Part shown: piece by piece, positions 1 through 12,690 of the stretch
Numbering within the stretch: position 1 is the stretch's first letter
How the letters are laid out: the number at the start of each line of letters is the position of its first letter
Assembly (NCBI GenBank): GCA_963920575.1
Contig: OY986970.1
Coordinates: 2,881,654 to 2,945,653 of the forward strand
Direction of reading: 5' to 3'
DNA: 64,000 nt
Source: Narthecium ossifragum
Taxonomy: Eukaryota; Streptophyta; Magnoliopsida; Dioscoreales; Nartheciaceae
The notes under the pieces: generated by a model
Told to the model about the DNA's origin: nothing
Database searches by the model: none
Seen by the model: the letters and a program-made list of their open reading frames with translations, nothing else
Program-made: the position numbers and the translations under genes

Positions 1-1315
1 CGCTAAAGTTGGAGGCCACCACTCCAACGGCCGCCTGGTGCCCACCCTTGATTGCCCGGGAGGCATCAACTTGTAGAACCACTGCTCCACCCTCACCATG
101 TTGTGCATTACCCATCCCCACTCTGCATTTGTTAGTTAGGAATTCCTCCGCCAGACGCTTAGCACGACGCGCTACCACCTCTGCCGGTTCCCCTGTCTCC
201 TTGAAGATTCTAGCATTACGATCTTTCCAGGTTAACCAGATCCCATAACTTATATAGGCTTGGAGCTTCTTAACCCCCAGCTGGCTTGATGATCGTGTGA
301 AGACTGCAACTAAGTTATCAGCGTTCCAATCGCATTCACCAACACCCAACTCGAGTAGCAGCCTATCTACTACTTGGCGGATGTAGGCGCATTCAAACAG
401 GGCATGTTGCACTGTCTCATGCAACCCGCATCGAGAGCAATTCCTTTCCGACGAGAGATGGTGATGCCATAGCGCCTCTCGCATGGGGATCTTGCCCTTC
501 ATAGCTTGCCACAAAAATTGTTGTATCCTAGGTCCGGCCGGCAGTCTCCATAGGCAAGACCAGTTCATCCCGTCCTCCTCCATGTTGGTATAACATCACC
601 TCTGCAGAAGGAGTTGATAGGCCGATGACGATGTGACTGTGCCACTACGATTGAACTCCCATCTATGGGTATCCCTGGCAAGCTGTGAGCAGCTGGGTAG
701 GTTGGCGATGGTGCTGGGCAACTCCGGGTGGAAAAGCTCCGCCAATCTCTCCCCATCCCAGCCATTGTGGGATTGTAGGTCCTTCACCAACAGTTGATCT
801 AGGTCTGTTGTGATAAGGCTTGGCAGGTTGATCAAAGCTTCATCCATAACCCACCAGTCATGAAGAACGCTAACCTTACTCCCCTGTCCCGGTGTCCACT
901 GTAAGCCCAGGCGCAGGTCTTTAGTAGCACTGCATATCATCCTCCAATGGTGGGAAGCAGTACGATAATGGCATAGATCTGAAAGTACCCCTTCCCATTT
1001 GTATTTTGCCCGAGCAAGCTTGGTCCAGACCGAGTCTTGATCAAGGAGAGCGGCTGCCCTCTTCACTTTCAAAGCTCTTTGCCAAATGGTGTAGTCCTTC
1101 ACACCCAATCCACCCCACTCCTTAGGTCTGCAAACTTCTCGCCAAGCAACGATATTCCATCCAGACCTCCTCCCGACCCCGCCCCGCCTGTTAATTAGAC
1201 CAAAGGTTGCCTTGTTCATGCTTTGAGATCCTTTTCCGGCATCCTTCTGGAATTGATCCCCAGAAAAACTTTTTAGAACCCAATAATAGAAAGCTGAGCT
1301 CATTGGGAATGACAT
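1..1315 (-). mobile_element. LINE (non-LTR) retrotransposon, 3' coding portion, cut by window start
   Basis: Read on the minus strand, 1315-596 encodes the region after the reverse transcriptase core of plant LINEs; it has the typical WREVCRPKEWGGLGVKD stretch and a Trp-rich zf-RVT-like continuation. Between about 590 and 240 Cys-rich zf-RVT sequence follows, and near 80-1 the frame reads VLQVDASRAIKGG, the start of the RNase H (RVT_3) domain of these elements. Frames change between the blocks, so this is a decayed copy. The 5' part (endonuclease and RT) is not seen upstream of about 1320, which suggests truncation or decay. The family is recognised from motifs only. Confidence 0.8.
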
Positions 1316-2565
1316 TTCTTTCTAAAATTAAGGCCAACTTAGCTATCCGAGTGCAACTTTCCTCCGATTTTGTTTGTTTGTTTTTCCACTTGCCACTCAA
1401 TAGGAAAGTCAACAATAAATACAAAAGAAAAATGACCATTTTAAAACGATGCGCTGCTATCAACCTTTATCTACATGTTTCCATATTATAGAACTGACTT
1501 TGGCGTCGTTTTATGTTAGTCTGAGTCAACTACATATTTATACTTCAAAAGCATCAATATTGCACATTTCATAATCTTGATAGCTGCATCTTGTTGGATA
1601 TCTAACCTATAGAGATATTAGGGTATTTACCGACCCCAAGCCAGAACCAGAGGCCCAATTTTAAAAAATAATCAATTAAAAATTACAAATGAAAAATAAG
1701 TGATGTCAAATGGATTGCTTGAGATAATGTCCTTATGGCATCACCGTATCAATGGCGCACAACAATCGGGGTTGGGGGTTCCAATCATGACCCTCTCTCA
1801 TCACCGGTATGACTCATATCATTACTTACAATAAAAAAGAAGAAGAAACCATACATTTTTCTGTCATCTAATTTAAAAACTTAAGTTCTTTTTGTCTGAG
1901 ATAGATCAAATCCATCTCATTCCATTTGGTCCCACCTTTTCAATTAATTTGTTCCTGATCTTTAGAGGCCCTGATCAACTATCCAACGACTCATGTGTGC
2001 ATCCGTTGATTAACCGATGCATACCTTATTGAAGGCCCCCCTCGAATCCAGTCACCGGGCTCCATCCAACGCTCGTAAGCAATCGTACGCATATCACCAT
2101 CGGAGTTCAAAACCAAAATGTTTTGAGATTTTAAACTTCCAAAGTGAGACAAGGGGGCGTACTTAATGTCCCTTTTTTGTGTTTATACGAATTTCATATT
2201 TTTTTAATTTCCGAACAATTATATGCATATCACCATCGCAGTTCAAAACCTCTGTGTTTTGAGATTTTGAACTTCCAATTCGAGACAATGGGCTTAATTT
2301 TATTTCACCTCTCGACTTTGTACGGATATCATATTTTTTGATTCCCAAACAAACTTAAAACCACATTATTTAATTTAAAATGTGATCCCCACCGAACGGA
2401 GCTTCCATTTTCATTGCGTCCCATCCCGAAGTCATTGCATGCGGCCCCCCACCTTTTCCGTTAATTTGCTCGTGCTCGTGATCGTTGAGAGCCCCGCCAG
2501 ATAAACGATCCAACGGAGCTAATTAAATAGTTGGCAATGCCCAGATAGATATGTGTAGAGTAGGA
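1316..2565. other. Intergenic, no gene recognised
   Basis: AT-rich sequence between the LINE fragment and the promoter of PDR gene A. No supported coding region. It holds a two-copy direct repeat (2093-2290) and the block 2160-2224, which reappears upstream of PDR gene B near 54938, so the paralogues' duplicated segment starts at least this far upstream. Confidence 0.6.
2093..2290. repeat. Imperfect direct repeat, two copies
   Basis: Two copies of about 65 bp, at about 2093-2155 and 2226-2290. Each begins CATATCACCATCG, continues GTTCAAAACC and ends with GAGACAA. They lie in the gene A promoter region and are missing upstream of gene B, where sequence equivalent to 2225-2635 is absent. Confidence 0.7.
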
Positions 2566-2732
2566 CTAGAGTCTAGATAAGTTGTCTATTGTAAAAGATT
2601 GTCCAATTTTTAAATCATGAACTTGTTTCAAGATGTAAATTGTAATTATATTATTGATAATTGTTTGAACAAGTTGACGGTTAAAAAAACGGATAATCTT
2701 TGTCAAAGAATGGTTGTGTAATGGCCTAGTGG

Positions 2733-2754
2733 ATATATATATATATATATATAT
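2733..2754. repeat. (AT)n microsatellite
   Basis: Eleven AT dinucleotides in the gene A promoter; the homologous region upstream of gene B lacks them. Confidence 0.95.
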
Positions 2755-2847
2755 CAAGTCCTTCCTCTGTTCAATGGATTCCCACCTGTAGTCGTACCAG
2801 TGTCTGATCACGAGAACCCAGACGTGGGCTAGCTGAGAGCGGTGGAG

Positions 2848-2850
<3 letters not shown>

Positions 2851-2900
<50 letters not shown>
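2851..2900. repeat. (AT)25 microsatellite just upstream of PDR gene A
   Basis: A 50-bp pure AT run ends 46 bp before the start codon, so it lies in the 5' UTR or core promoter. The equivalent place in gene B (about 55153-55163) has only a few units. Confidence 0.95.
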
Positions 2901-2904
<4 letters not shown>

Positions 2905-2946
2905 GTTCAGCAACAGAACCCCGCAGGCCTGTAAACTTGATCGAGC

Positions 2947-5900
2947 ATGGAGGTCTCCACACATTCGAGCACACCCCGTGGGACGAGCCCAAGCGTCCGG
3001 GTCGACGTCGAGGACGAGGAAGTCATGCACCGGTACTGGGCGGCGTTTGAGAAGCTCCCCACTCACAACCGCCTTCGCACCGCCGTCCTAAGGTCGGCTG
3101 TGGAGGGTGCCGAAGGTGACGAGAGCCAGTACGAGCACAAGGAGGTCGATGTGCGGATGCTCGAGCTCTGTGACCGCCAAGAGTTCATTGAGAGGATCCT
3201 TAAGGTTCCTGAGAAGGACAACAAACTCTTTCTCCAGAAGCTACGCACCCGGTTCCACAGGTCAGTTTGTGTGCATAATATATATTTCCTCTTCTGAAAA
3301 TATTCTTGTGTTCTAATTAATTTCTTTAATGATGTGATGTTATTATTATTATTATTATTTCCCTAGAGTTGGAATTGAATTTCCGACCGTGGAAGTCAGA
3401 TTTGAGCATCTAACAGTTAAAGCCGAGTGTCACACTGGTAGAAGGGCTCTACCTAGTATCATGAACAAAGGTAGAGACATTGTTGAGTCTGCCGTAGGCC
3501 TGATAGGAAGAAGGTTTTCAAAGATGACTACGCTGACCATTCTCAAGGATATTTCCGGAATTATAAAGCCTTCACGGTTTGTCTCCTAATTAATTGTTGC
3601 AACTACGTACATTAATGTTATATATCAGAGCTCTGCAAAATTATTTCGCTACATGAAGATTAATTGATGCATATCTTTCCATTTTTTTCTCCCAGAATGA
3701 CGCTTTTATTAGGCCCACCATCTTCCGGAAAAACAACACTTTTACTGGCTTTGGCTGGAAAGCTGGATCCGAGAATGAAGGCAAAGACTTCGACAACATG
3801 CATGCCCATTCAATACAGTACTGTAGACTTTTATATATGCAGCCAATTAATTAAAATGTTCTCAAGCACTCATCCAATTATTTCCATAAACAATTGTAGG
3901 TAGAAGGAGATGTGACGTATAATGGTTATAAGCTGAGCGAATTCGTACCTCAGAAGACAGCAGGATATGTTAGCCAAAATGATGTGCACGCTGGAGGGAT
4001 GACTGTTAGAGAAACTCTCGACTTCTCCGCAAGATGTCAAGGCGCAGGGCATAGCTATGGTAAAGTTTATATATTTCAACATTAATATCAAAACAACTAT
4101 TTCAAAACATAAGCAGCTGTTGACTATATTCAAGCAAGGGGAAATTAATTATATGCAGGTATTTTATCTGAACTGGAGAGAAGGGAAAGAGATGCAGGAA
4201 TAATTCCAGAAACTGACGTTGATCTGTTCATGAAGGTACACGTATATTGTGATAAAAGAAATCCGAGTAATCGATCGTCACATTCTGGCTACTTGTAGTT
4301 TTCATTTGTCCACTAATAATAGTTGGCGTTAATATATTCAGGCTACTGCAGTGGAAGGGGTCAAAGGCAATCTCCAGACAGATTACACCCTCAGAGTACT
4401 GATCACCACAACATTCATGCAGCAGCTTCGTTCGCATTATAATTGTTTCTATGCGGCATGACTTATGATGGTCTATGTTGCAGATACTTGGGTTGGACAA
4501 TTGCGCTGACACGATGGTTGGGGAGGAGATGAGGAGAGGGATATCGGGTGGGCAGAAGAAACGAGTCACCACAGGTTAAAGGAGAATATTAATTAATAAT
4601 ACTAATTAATGTCTAGTTCTTTCTTCAAATTAAGAGTTGTACGTATTATATCTGGTGTTCTTATATTTGTCTCTATGAATTCGGTCACAAATGCAGGCGA
4701 GATGATGGTCGGCCCCAACAAGATCCTATTCATGGATGAGATATCGACTGGACTAGATAGCTCCACCGCCTTCCAGATTGTGAAGTGCCTCCAGCAGATG
4801 GTTCATCTCAGGGAGGCAACTTTCGTAACATCTCTCCTCCAGCCTGCTCCAGAGATTTTCGAACTCTTTGATGACATAATTCTACTGTCCGAAGGCCAGA
4901 TAGTATACCAAGGCCCGCGAGAGCATGTTCTTGATTTCTTTGAAAGCTGCGGCTTCCGCTGTCCTGAAAGGAAAGGGACTGCTGACTTCTTGCAAGAGGT
5001 AATTCTATCATTTTTCTTATCGAGTTCTTCTTCTTTTGTTTTTTTTTTTTGTTTTTCTTTTTGTTTAGACTTAGTTAAACCCTAAGGTGCATTATTCATC
5101 CAGGAATCGGAATGAGAATTCCTTAAAACAAAGAATTCAACATGTTTGGTTGCAGAATCCATTTAGAAACCAGAATTGAAGTTCCTACGTTTGAGGGAAT
5201 TTTGGATTCCCGAATTTGATAGGGGAATTCAGAGTCCCCTCAAACGCAAGAGCCCTCATATTCATGAAATGTACATGAATATCCTTTATCTTTGTTTGAT
5301 TAAACTGATCAAACGGCAAGGATCAATCTTAAAAATAATCTTATTTCTTTCTCTTATTTATTAATAGTCTTATTTCTTTCTCTTATTTATTAATAATATT
5401 TCAAATAATCTTATTTATTTCTCTTATTTATTAATAATATTTCAAATAATCTTATTTATTTCTCTTATTTATTAATAATATTTCAAATAATCTTATTTAT
5501 TTCTCTTATTTATTAATAATATTTCAAATAATCTTATTTTCTTCTCTTATTTATTAATAATATTTCAAATAATCTTATTTTTTTCTCTTATTTATTAATA
5601 ATATTTCAAATAATCTTATTTTTTTTCTCTTATTTATTAATAATATTTCAAATAATATTAATAATATTATTTCTCTCTTATTTATTAATAATATTTCAAA
5701 TAATATTAATAATCTTATTTCTTTCTCTTATTTATTAATAATATTATGAACTCTCATATTAATAATATTATTTCTTTATCTTATTTATTAATAATATTTC
5801 AAATAATAACATTATTTCTTTCTCTCATTATTAATAATCTTTGATCCAAATAAACCAAGGTAATACAAATACATATACATACATAAATATATTCATAAAT

Positions 5901-8900
5901 CTATGCTATTAGTGTAAGGGGTATTTTGATGTTTAATTTATATTTCTATTCCAGTTCTCCTGTTTATTATGTATACAAAACACTTGTGAGTGTCATTCCC
6001 ATTTCAGTTCCTTAACGTACCAAGCAACCACAATTCCTTTTCAATTCCGATTCACAATTTTGTTCCCATTCTAATTTCCATTTCCATCCCAATCAGACGT
6101 GACCTAAGCCTTAGGCGGGGTATTACTTATAGCAGTCAAACAGTGTGATCTCTTTTAAACTTTGTATTTTTTTTTTCTTTCTGACAGGTAACCTCAAGGA
6201 AGGATCAGGAGCAGTACTGGGCAGATGCCAACGAATCATATCGTTACATGACGGTCTCTGAGTTTAGTGCAAGATTCAAGGCATTTCACGTGGGTCAGTT
6301 TCTGGAAGAGAAGCTCTCACACAGCTTTGATAAGAGCAGGAGTCACAAAACCGCCTTGGTTTTCTCCAGATACTCCGTCCCCTGGATTGAAGTGCTAAAG
6401 ACGTGCTTTCACAGGGAATGGCTTCTTCTAAAGAGGAACTCCTTTGTCTACCTGTTTAAATTCTTTCAGGTTAATGCTTGCTTCATACTCCTTTGTCTAC
6501 CTGTTTAAATTCTTTCAGGTTAATGCTTACTTCATATTTCAATGGTTGATGTATATATATCTTCTGTCGATCTTCTTGTTTCATCATTAATTGTATTGAT
6601 TTCCACTGTGAAGATTATCATCTTGGCTATCATCTCCTCGACTATGTTCATGAGGACGAGGCTGCATCTGACTGAAGCAGATGGTGGGCTTTACATTGGA
6701 GCTCTTCTCTTTGGTTTGACAGTCAACACGTTAAATTTGTACTCAGAGATATCACTCACCATCGGTATGCTGCCAGTGTTTTACAAGCATAGGGGCTTCT
6801 TCTTCTATCCAGCGTGGGCTTTCACCCTTCCCAGTTTCCTTTTGATGATTCCCGTCTCCATTCTGGAGTCTGTCATTTGGGTTAGCATGACTTATTATTC
6901 CATAGGTTTCGCACCAGAGGCTAGCAGGTGAAAAGCATTACGGATCCGGATTATAAATGATTTTTAGATTGCATTAGTCGTAAAAACCCTGTTTCATGGA
7001 TGCAGGTTTTTGAAGCAGCTGCTCATCTACTTCCTGACCCAACAGACGGCGGCTGGACTCTACAGGTTAATTGCAGGAGTTAGCAGGTCGATGGTCATCG
7101 CCAACAATTTTGGAACTCTAATCACCCTTGCCATGTTTCTTCTGGGAGGTTTCATCTTACCTAGAGGTTTTTTATCCATGACTTAGCTACAAACATTAAT
7201 GTTTTACTGGTCAATATCTTGATCAAACTAACTTGCAAATATGTAAACGATTATGGTGAAAAGTTGGACCGCAAGCTATAATTCTGTGGATACAGCTACC
7301 TTTGTCTTTGGTTTCTTTGATTCTGACATGCATATATACATTACTTTTCTGAAATCAGACATGCATTCTTGTTGGGCATCACACATTAAATCATTGGACT
7401 CAGCAGTTATAGTGGCATCTGATAGTACTTGCAGAGAGGAAGGAGGGCATAAACTGTTTGTCCGATGGTTTGACTGAAACTATTTCATATTTTTTTTTTA
7501 ATGTTTCACAGAGTTAGTACCTAAGGAATGGCTCTGGGGCTATTGGATTTTGCCTCTTTCGTATGCTTATAATGCTCTGGTAGTCAATGAGATGCTTGCT
7601 CCTCGGTGGATGGACAAATCTGTAAGTTCTTTCTTGATCTGATTTCTATATTCAATTTATTCAGCTTCTCCCGTGCCCATGTGCACACCTCAATGTTTAA
7701 GATTTATTGAGCTACTTGGGCCTTGACAATAATGTTACTCACAGGCACCTGATGGGAGGAGATTAGGGTTGGCAGTGCTAGAGAATTATAACATCTTTAC
7801 AGATGAGAACTGGTATTGGATCGGAGCCGGTGCGCTTTTAGGGTTCACCATACTCTTCAATCTGCTCTTCACCCTCACACTCATATATGTAAACCGTAAG
7901 TAGTTAAATTACTCTTATGGTTCAGTATATTTCTCATCTTGATATTCATCTCAAACGTTCTTAACATGTTTATTTTTATTTGTTTGTGTATAGCTTTGGG
8001 GAAACCACAGGCTGTTATATCTGAAGAAGTTGCCTTGGAAATGGAAGGCAACAAAGCAGAAGCAAATGACTTGCCAAATGGAATAAAGAATGTTGATAAA
8101 AATGGTTTTTCAACTCAATCTTCTACTGGAATAGGTTCGAGTGGCACATGTAAGTAATGCTCAAAATAAGCATTTCACTCAATGGGGTCATAAGCATCTA
8201 AGCCCATTATAATGTGATTTTTGCAGTAGAAATGGCCATGGAACGTTTCAGTGCCCAAACAGCACAAGTTTACCCCAGTGGGTTTAGTAGTGACACATCC
8301 AGTGCTGCAGCCAAAGGCCTTGGCACTAATAGAGGAATGGTTCTACCATTCGAACCTCTAATCATGACCTTTAAGGAAGTGAATTACTATGTCAACATGC
8401 CTACAGTAAGTTCCTCTCTAGTGACAGTTGCTTTAGACACTACGTATCAAGTGAAAGCTAGATTCGGATAAATATCACACCACCTTGCGTCTTGGCTATA
8501 TTTATACGGATGCTTTAATTGTTCTGATAGGAAATGAAGAAACAAGGAAGGACCACTGATAGATTACAGCTGCTAAGGGGAATTACTGGAGCTTTTCGGC
8601 CAGGAGTCCTCACGGCTTTAATGGGAGAGAGTGGAGCCGGAAAAACTACCCTCATGGATGTTTTGGCAGGTAGAAAAACCGGTGGCTATATTGAAGGAGA
8701 TATCCGAATCTCTGGTTACCTCAAGAACCAGGAGACATTTGCAAGGATTTCTGGTTATTGTGAACAGAATGATATACACTCTCCTCAGGTCACAGTTTGG
8801 GAGTCTTTGATCTACTCTGCATTCCTTCGTCTTCCAAGGGAAGTTACCGATCAAGAGAGGATAGTGAGTTCCTTCATACATACATTCTCGGTTTCGATCC

Positions 8901-11539
8901 TGTTGGTTGTTTTTATATGAACAAGCAAATATAACACCTCCACTGCTGACTTCAGATATTTGTGGACAAAATAATGAAGCTGGTAGAGCTTGACAATATC
9001 AAGGATGCCATAGTTGGCCTTCCAGGAGTTACAGGGCTATCTAACGAACAGAGAAAGCGGCTGACAATAGCTGTGGAGCTCGTTGCTAATCCTTCAATCA
9101 TTTTTATGGATGAACCGACTTCAGATCTTGATGCAAGAGCTGCAGCCATTGTAATGCGAGGTGTGAGGAACACAGTTGACACTGGGAGAACAGTAGTATG
9201 TACAATCCATCAACCGAGCATTGACATATTTGAAGCCTTTGATGAGGTACTCGTATCTTGATACGGTCTTGCATATTTATGTTTCACATGTAACAACCAC
9301 AGAATCATGTGACATTACACTTGACATTTCATATCTCAGCTTCTACTATTGAAGAGAGGAGGCCAAGCAATATATTTTGGACCATTGGGTCGAGAATCCC
9401 GGGAGATGATTGAATACTTTCAGGTTTGTATCTTTCTCATTATATTGTACATTGAATAATAGTGATTGCTGATATGGTTTATAATTGTGTTAATTAGCTA
9501 CTATTTCTTTTCCCTGAATAGACCACATATAATTGCCTGAACTTTTGAAGTTAATTCTGATTGTCTATACGACGAAAATAGTTTGAAGAATACATCTCCA
9601 ATCTCCCTCTGAAATGCATTATTTGATACTTAAAAGGATCTAAGCGTGTCTACCATTTCTGCAATCATATCTGGTACGAAGCAAATGTCGTGAATTAGAA
9701 CTCCAAGATATATATATTTAAACATGTATCTCTAATATGCAAAAAGAAGCAAAGTGATTATTCTATGCTAAGTATCATGCATTTTCATGAACTAGGCAAT
9801 TCCTGGCATCCCAATAATTCAACCTAAAGAAACCCCTCCAACATGGATGCTGGAAGTGACCTCAGCTACTACTGAAGTAGGGTTGGCGATTGACTTTGCT
9901 GACCACTATCGATCATCAACTCTATGCAAGTAAGCAAGAACTCATTATAAGTGCTGATTTTACTTGAATGTTGGCGTTGCTGGTTCGCTGAAAATAACGC
10001 TCCGTAATACATCTTTGTAACATGCAAGCTTACAAATCATGCGGTATGATATAACATTCACTTTCTTGTCATTAATACTCTAACTAGGAGCACTGAGCAG
10101 TTGGTTCTAGAGCTAAGCAATCCAGCAATCAATTCGCGTGATCTTACCTTTCCAACAAAATATTCAAAATCCACATCAGGGCAGTTCAAACTCTGCCTTT
10201 GGAAGCAGTGGTGGACTTACTGGAGGAGTCCCGACTACAACTTCGAGAGGTTTTTAGTAACTATGGCCATTGCTTTACTAGTTGGAACCATCTATAAGGG
10301 AATAGCCAACAGGAGGTATTCTGCTATACCACTCCTCCTATTGGTTTTTTTTCTTCTTTTCATTATTCACCTTTGCTGACAGCAGGGTCGTCCTCTTCTT
10401 GTTTGGTCTGTTGAAATGGATGCAGGGAGAGTTCAATGGATCTTAGGATCACCATCGGTGCCATGTATGCATCAGTAATTTTTTTGGGCATCGCCAACAG
10501 CTCCACTGTGCAACCAGTTGTTGGTGTGGAGAGGACAGTGTTCTATCGGGAGAGGGCTGCGGGGATGTACTCTGCTTTACCTTATGCCATTGCTCAGGTA
10601 TGTGGACTGCATCAATTTGCAGGAATATTTGTAGAAGGATTCTGTGAAAAAGATGATCACTCTCTTATTCAGTTATTCTTGGATCCTCTCCAAAATGTTA
10701 TGTTACCGGAAAATCTGGTCAAGATCACTTTCATTGCTAGTTTCCATGTCATATATATGCTCTTAATTACATTCACATTAAGTCTTTGACTACGTTCCCG
10801 TCTACAATCTGGGGATCATAGTGACATATAACATAGAGTTACAAAGTCCTTCGATGGATAACTAGCCGCAATATTTGCTTTTATGCAGGTTGTGATAGAA
10901 ATACCATATGTCTTCATCCAGTCATCGTACTATACAGTGATCGTGTACTCACTACTGGGTTTCCAGTGGACACTTGTAAAGTTCTCATGGTTCTTCTTTA
11001 TCTCCTTTTTCACCTTACTATACTTCACTTACTACGGAATGATGGCTGTTTCAATATCACCAAATTATCAAGTGGCGGCCGTCTTTGCTACAACATTCTA
11101 TGCACTCTTCGACCTCTTTTCTGGATTCTTCATATCCGAAGCAGTAAGTACCTGCTCTTCATTACCAACTTCTGATGAAGGGTGATATGAATAATGAAAC
11201 TACAAACATTCTCAAGAGCTTATGGTTTTAATCAACTGATGGATTTGTTGATGGCCTCCTGTATTGCAGAAAATTCCAGTGTATTGGGTATGGTACTACT
11301 GGATTTGTCCGGTGGCCTGGACAGTATATGGGCTAATTGTGACGCAATACGGCGACCTGGAGGATGTGATTAAGGTGCCCGGTCAACCTGACCAGCCAAT
11401 TAAATTGTATGTCAAGGAGCAACTAGGTTATGATCCAGAACTCATTGGTGTTGTGGCTGCTGTTCTAGTCGGATTCACCATCATCTTCGCCTTCACCTAT
11501 GCTTGTTGCATCAAGAAGCTGAATTTCCAAGTCAGATAG
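2947..11539 (+). CDS. Full-size PDR-type ABCG transporter, gene A (1470 aa, 23 exons)
   Basis: A pleiotropic-drug-resistance type ABC pump, a family that exports hormones, defence compounds or lipids across the plasma membrane; the substrate is unknown. Exons: 2947-3260, 3367-3576, 3696-3780, 3900-4059, 4159-4235, 4342-4395, 4484-4574, 4697-4998, 6188-6469, 6614-6927, 7006-7166, 7512-7621, 7745-7895, 7994-8149, 8227-8405, 8531-8863, 8956-9246, 9340-9423, 9796-9929, 10088-10315, 10426-10597, 10889-11143, 11270-11539. They join in one open frame. NBD1 has Walker [10 protein letters not shown] (about 181-189), signature ISGGQ (320-324) and Walker B LFMDE. TMD1 spans about 500-770. NBD2 has GESGAGKTT (914-922), the degenerate signature LSNEQ (1021-1025) typical of PDRs, and Walker B IIFMDE. 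TMD2 is about 1160-1460. Intron 3 is GC-AG. The D-loop of NBD2 reads SDLD where SGLD is usual. Length and order are normal for the family. Confidence 0.95.
5087..6102. mobile_element. Insertion in intron 8 of PDR gene A, probable non-autonomous DNA transposon
   Basis: Gene B has an uninterrupted site here (about 57350-57375), so 5087-6102 was gained by gene A or lost cleanly by B. The sequence CCTAAG flanks it on both sides (5081-5086 and 6103-6108), a plausible target duplication. The outer parts carry GGAAT-rich, inversely related stretches; the middle is a 41-bp tandem array. I found no clear terminal inverted repeats and no ORF, so the class is open. Confidence 0.65.
5335..5800. repeat. 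41-bp AT-rich tandem array
   Basis: Units such as AATAATCTTATTTATTTCTC followed by TTATTTATTAATAATATTTCA repeat with a 41-bp period, for example starts at 5402 and 5443. The last units are degenerate and shortened. The array lies inside the intron 8 insertion. Confidence 0.9.
6439..6536. repeat. 49-bp tandem duplication across the exon 9 splice donor
   Basis: 6439-6487 is repeated at 6488-6536 with one visible difference (GCTTGC versus GCTTAC). The unit holds the last 31 bases of exon 9 and the donor CAG|GTTAAT, giving donors at 6470 and 6519. Gene B has a single copy. Use of the second donor would add 49 bases and hit a stop at 6506-6508. Confidence 0.95.
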
Positions 11540-11589
11540 CAAAAGATAATAAATATGAGGAATATTTTTCAGGCATCAGCTTTAGCACG

Positions 11590-12262
11590 CATCACCTAGG
11601 TGAACCCAAGCCTACTGAGTGAAGGTGGGAAGTATAGAAGAAGCAGAGCTGCTTGCTATTAGTCTGGCACAACATGGTGCTAAGACTCATGGCATCAGCA
11701 TCAGCCGTGTTATGGTGGAAGCTAACTTTAGAAATTGCCTAGTTCATCTCACAGGCAGATTGATGTGGCCTGAAAGACTAGAGTGGAGAGAAAAGTTACA
11801 GAGAAAGAGGACAATCCGAAGGTGTATCACCTCCAAACACACACACACACAGGCAGCAACATCAACGGTCTCTGCCGGGGCCTTCACAGGCCAAGAGTTC
11901 CGCCTGAGCAGCAAGGCTTCAGGGAAATCTGTAACATTGTGTATGTGGTTCACGTAAATCATTTTTGTATACATCCATAAAGAGGTCAACTACATGGCTG
12001 ATTTTTTGGCTAGGAAGGTGCCTCGAGTCATCAGCATGACTTAATTTCTGTAAACATTTTTTTAAGTACACATTAAGGCATGCCATCCAGAGTTTATTGA
12101 GGTTAATCTCCAGTTCCTCGGTTTCGAATGTTGTTGCAGATGATCTCGTCAGTCGAGTTCGGATTGGAGCAATTGGCGGGGCTATGTATGTGTAGAACCT
12201 TGAGTATGTAGTATCACCTAGCCTCTTTGGCTCAATTAAGAAAAATAAAAAATAAAAAAAAT
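11590..12262 (+). mobile_element. 5'-truncated LINE tail with RNase H remnant and A-rich end
   Basis: Starting about 50 bp after the gene A stop, the plus strand encodes an RNase H (RVT_3)-like stretch: EEAELLAISLAQHG, then VEANFRNCLVHL, and further on NYMADFLARKVPR, the usual end of this domain. It is out of frame in places. It ends in an A-rich tail at 12238-12262, as LINE 3' ends do. The same sequence follows gene B (63805-64000), so the insertion predates the gene duplication. It may supply the 3' UTR or poly(A) region of both genes. Confidence 0.75.
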
Positions 12263-12690
12263 GGAGCAGTTAATTTACTAATGTGTTGCCTGGAAACCGA
12301 AGGTTGCCTTCATGTATTGGGTTTATTTTTCAGTTCTATGAGCTAAAACAGTAGTTTAAAAGCCAATCTCAAATTAAATACTTATGACATGCAATAACAA
12401 AAGCTGAAGTGGTATCAATTACTTTGTGAAACTAATGCCCAATTATCTATCCCTCAATCCTTTTGTATCACATTGAGGAGAATGAAGCTGATCAAAAAAA
12501 TGTGTGCCCGTATGATGAAGACTCATGGCCCTCAGTGTTCAGATCAGATATAATTTTTGTGAGCCATTAGCCATCTATGACGTGACTCATGGCGTAGAAA
12601 ATAAGCATGCGTCATTCGATCTCAAATGGAATCCATATATATACATGCATATCTCAGATGAATTTTAGCACTGCTGATACACGGTCATTT
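12263..12690. other. No gene recognised
   Basis: AT-rich sequence between the LINE tail and the next LINE-like fragment. A short stretch near 12480-12510 resembles 54806-54838 upstream of gene B; the match is weak. Confidence 0.5.

Noticed and set aside
2566..3066. Minus-strand open frame with an IYIYIY run before gene A
   Set aside because: It is the AT microsatellite translated, and it overlaps PDR exon 1 in antisense.
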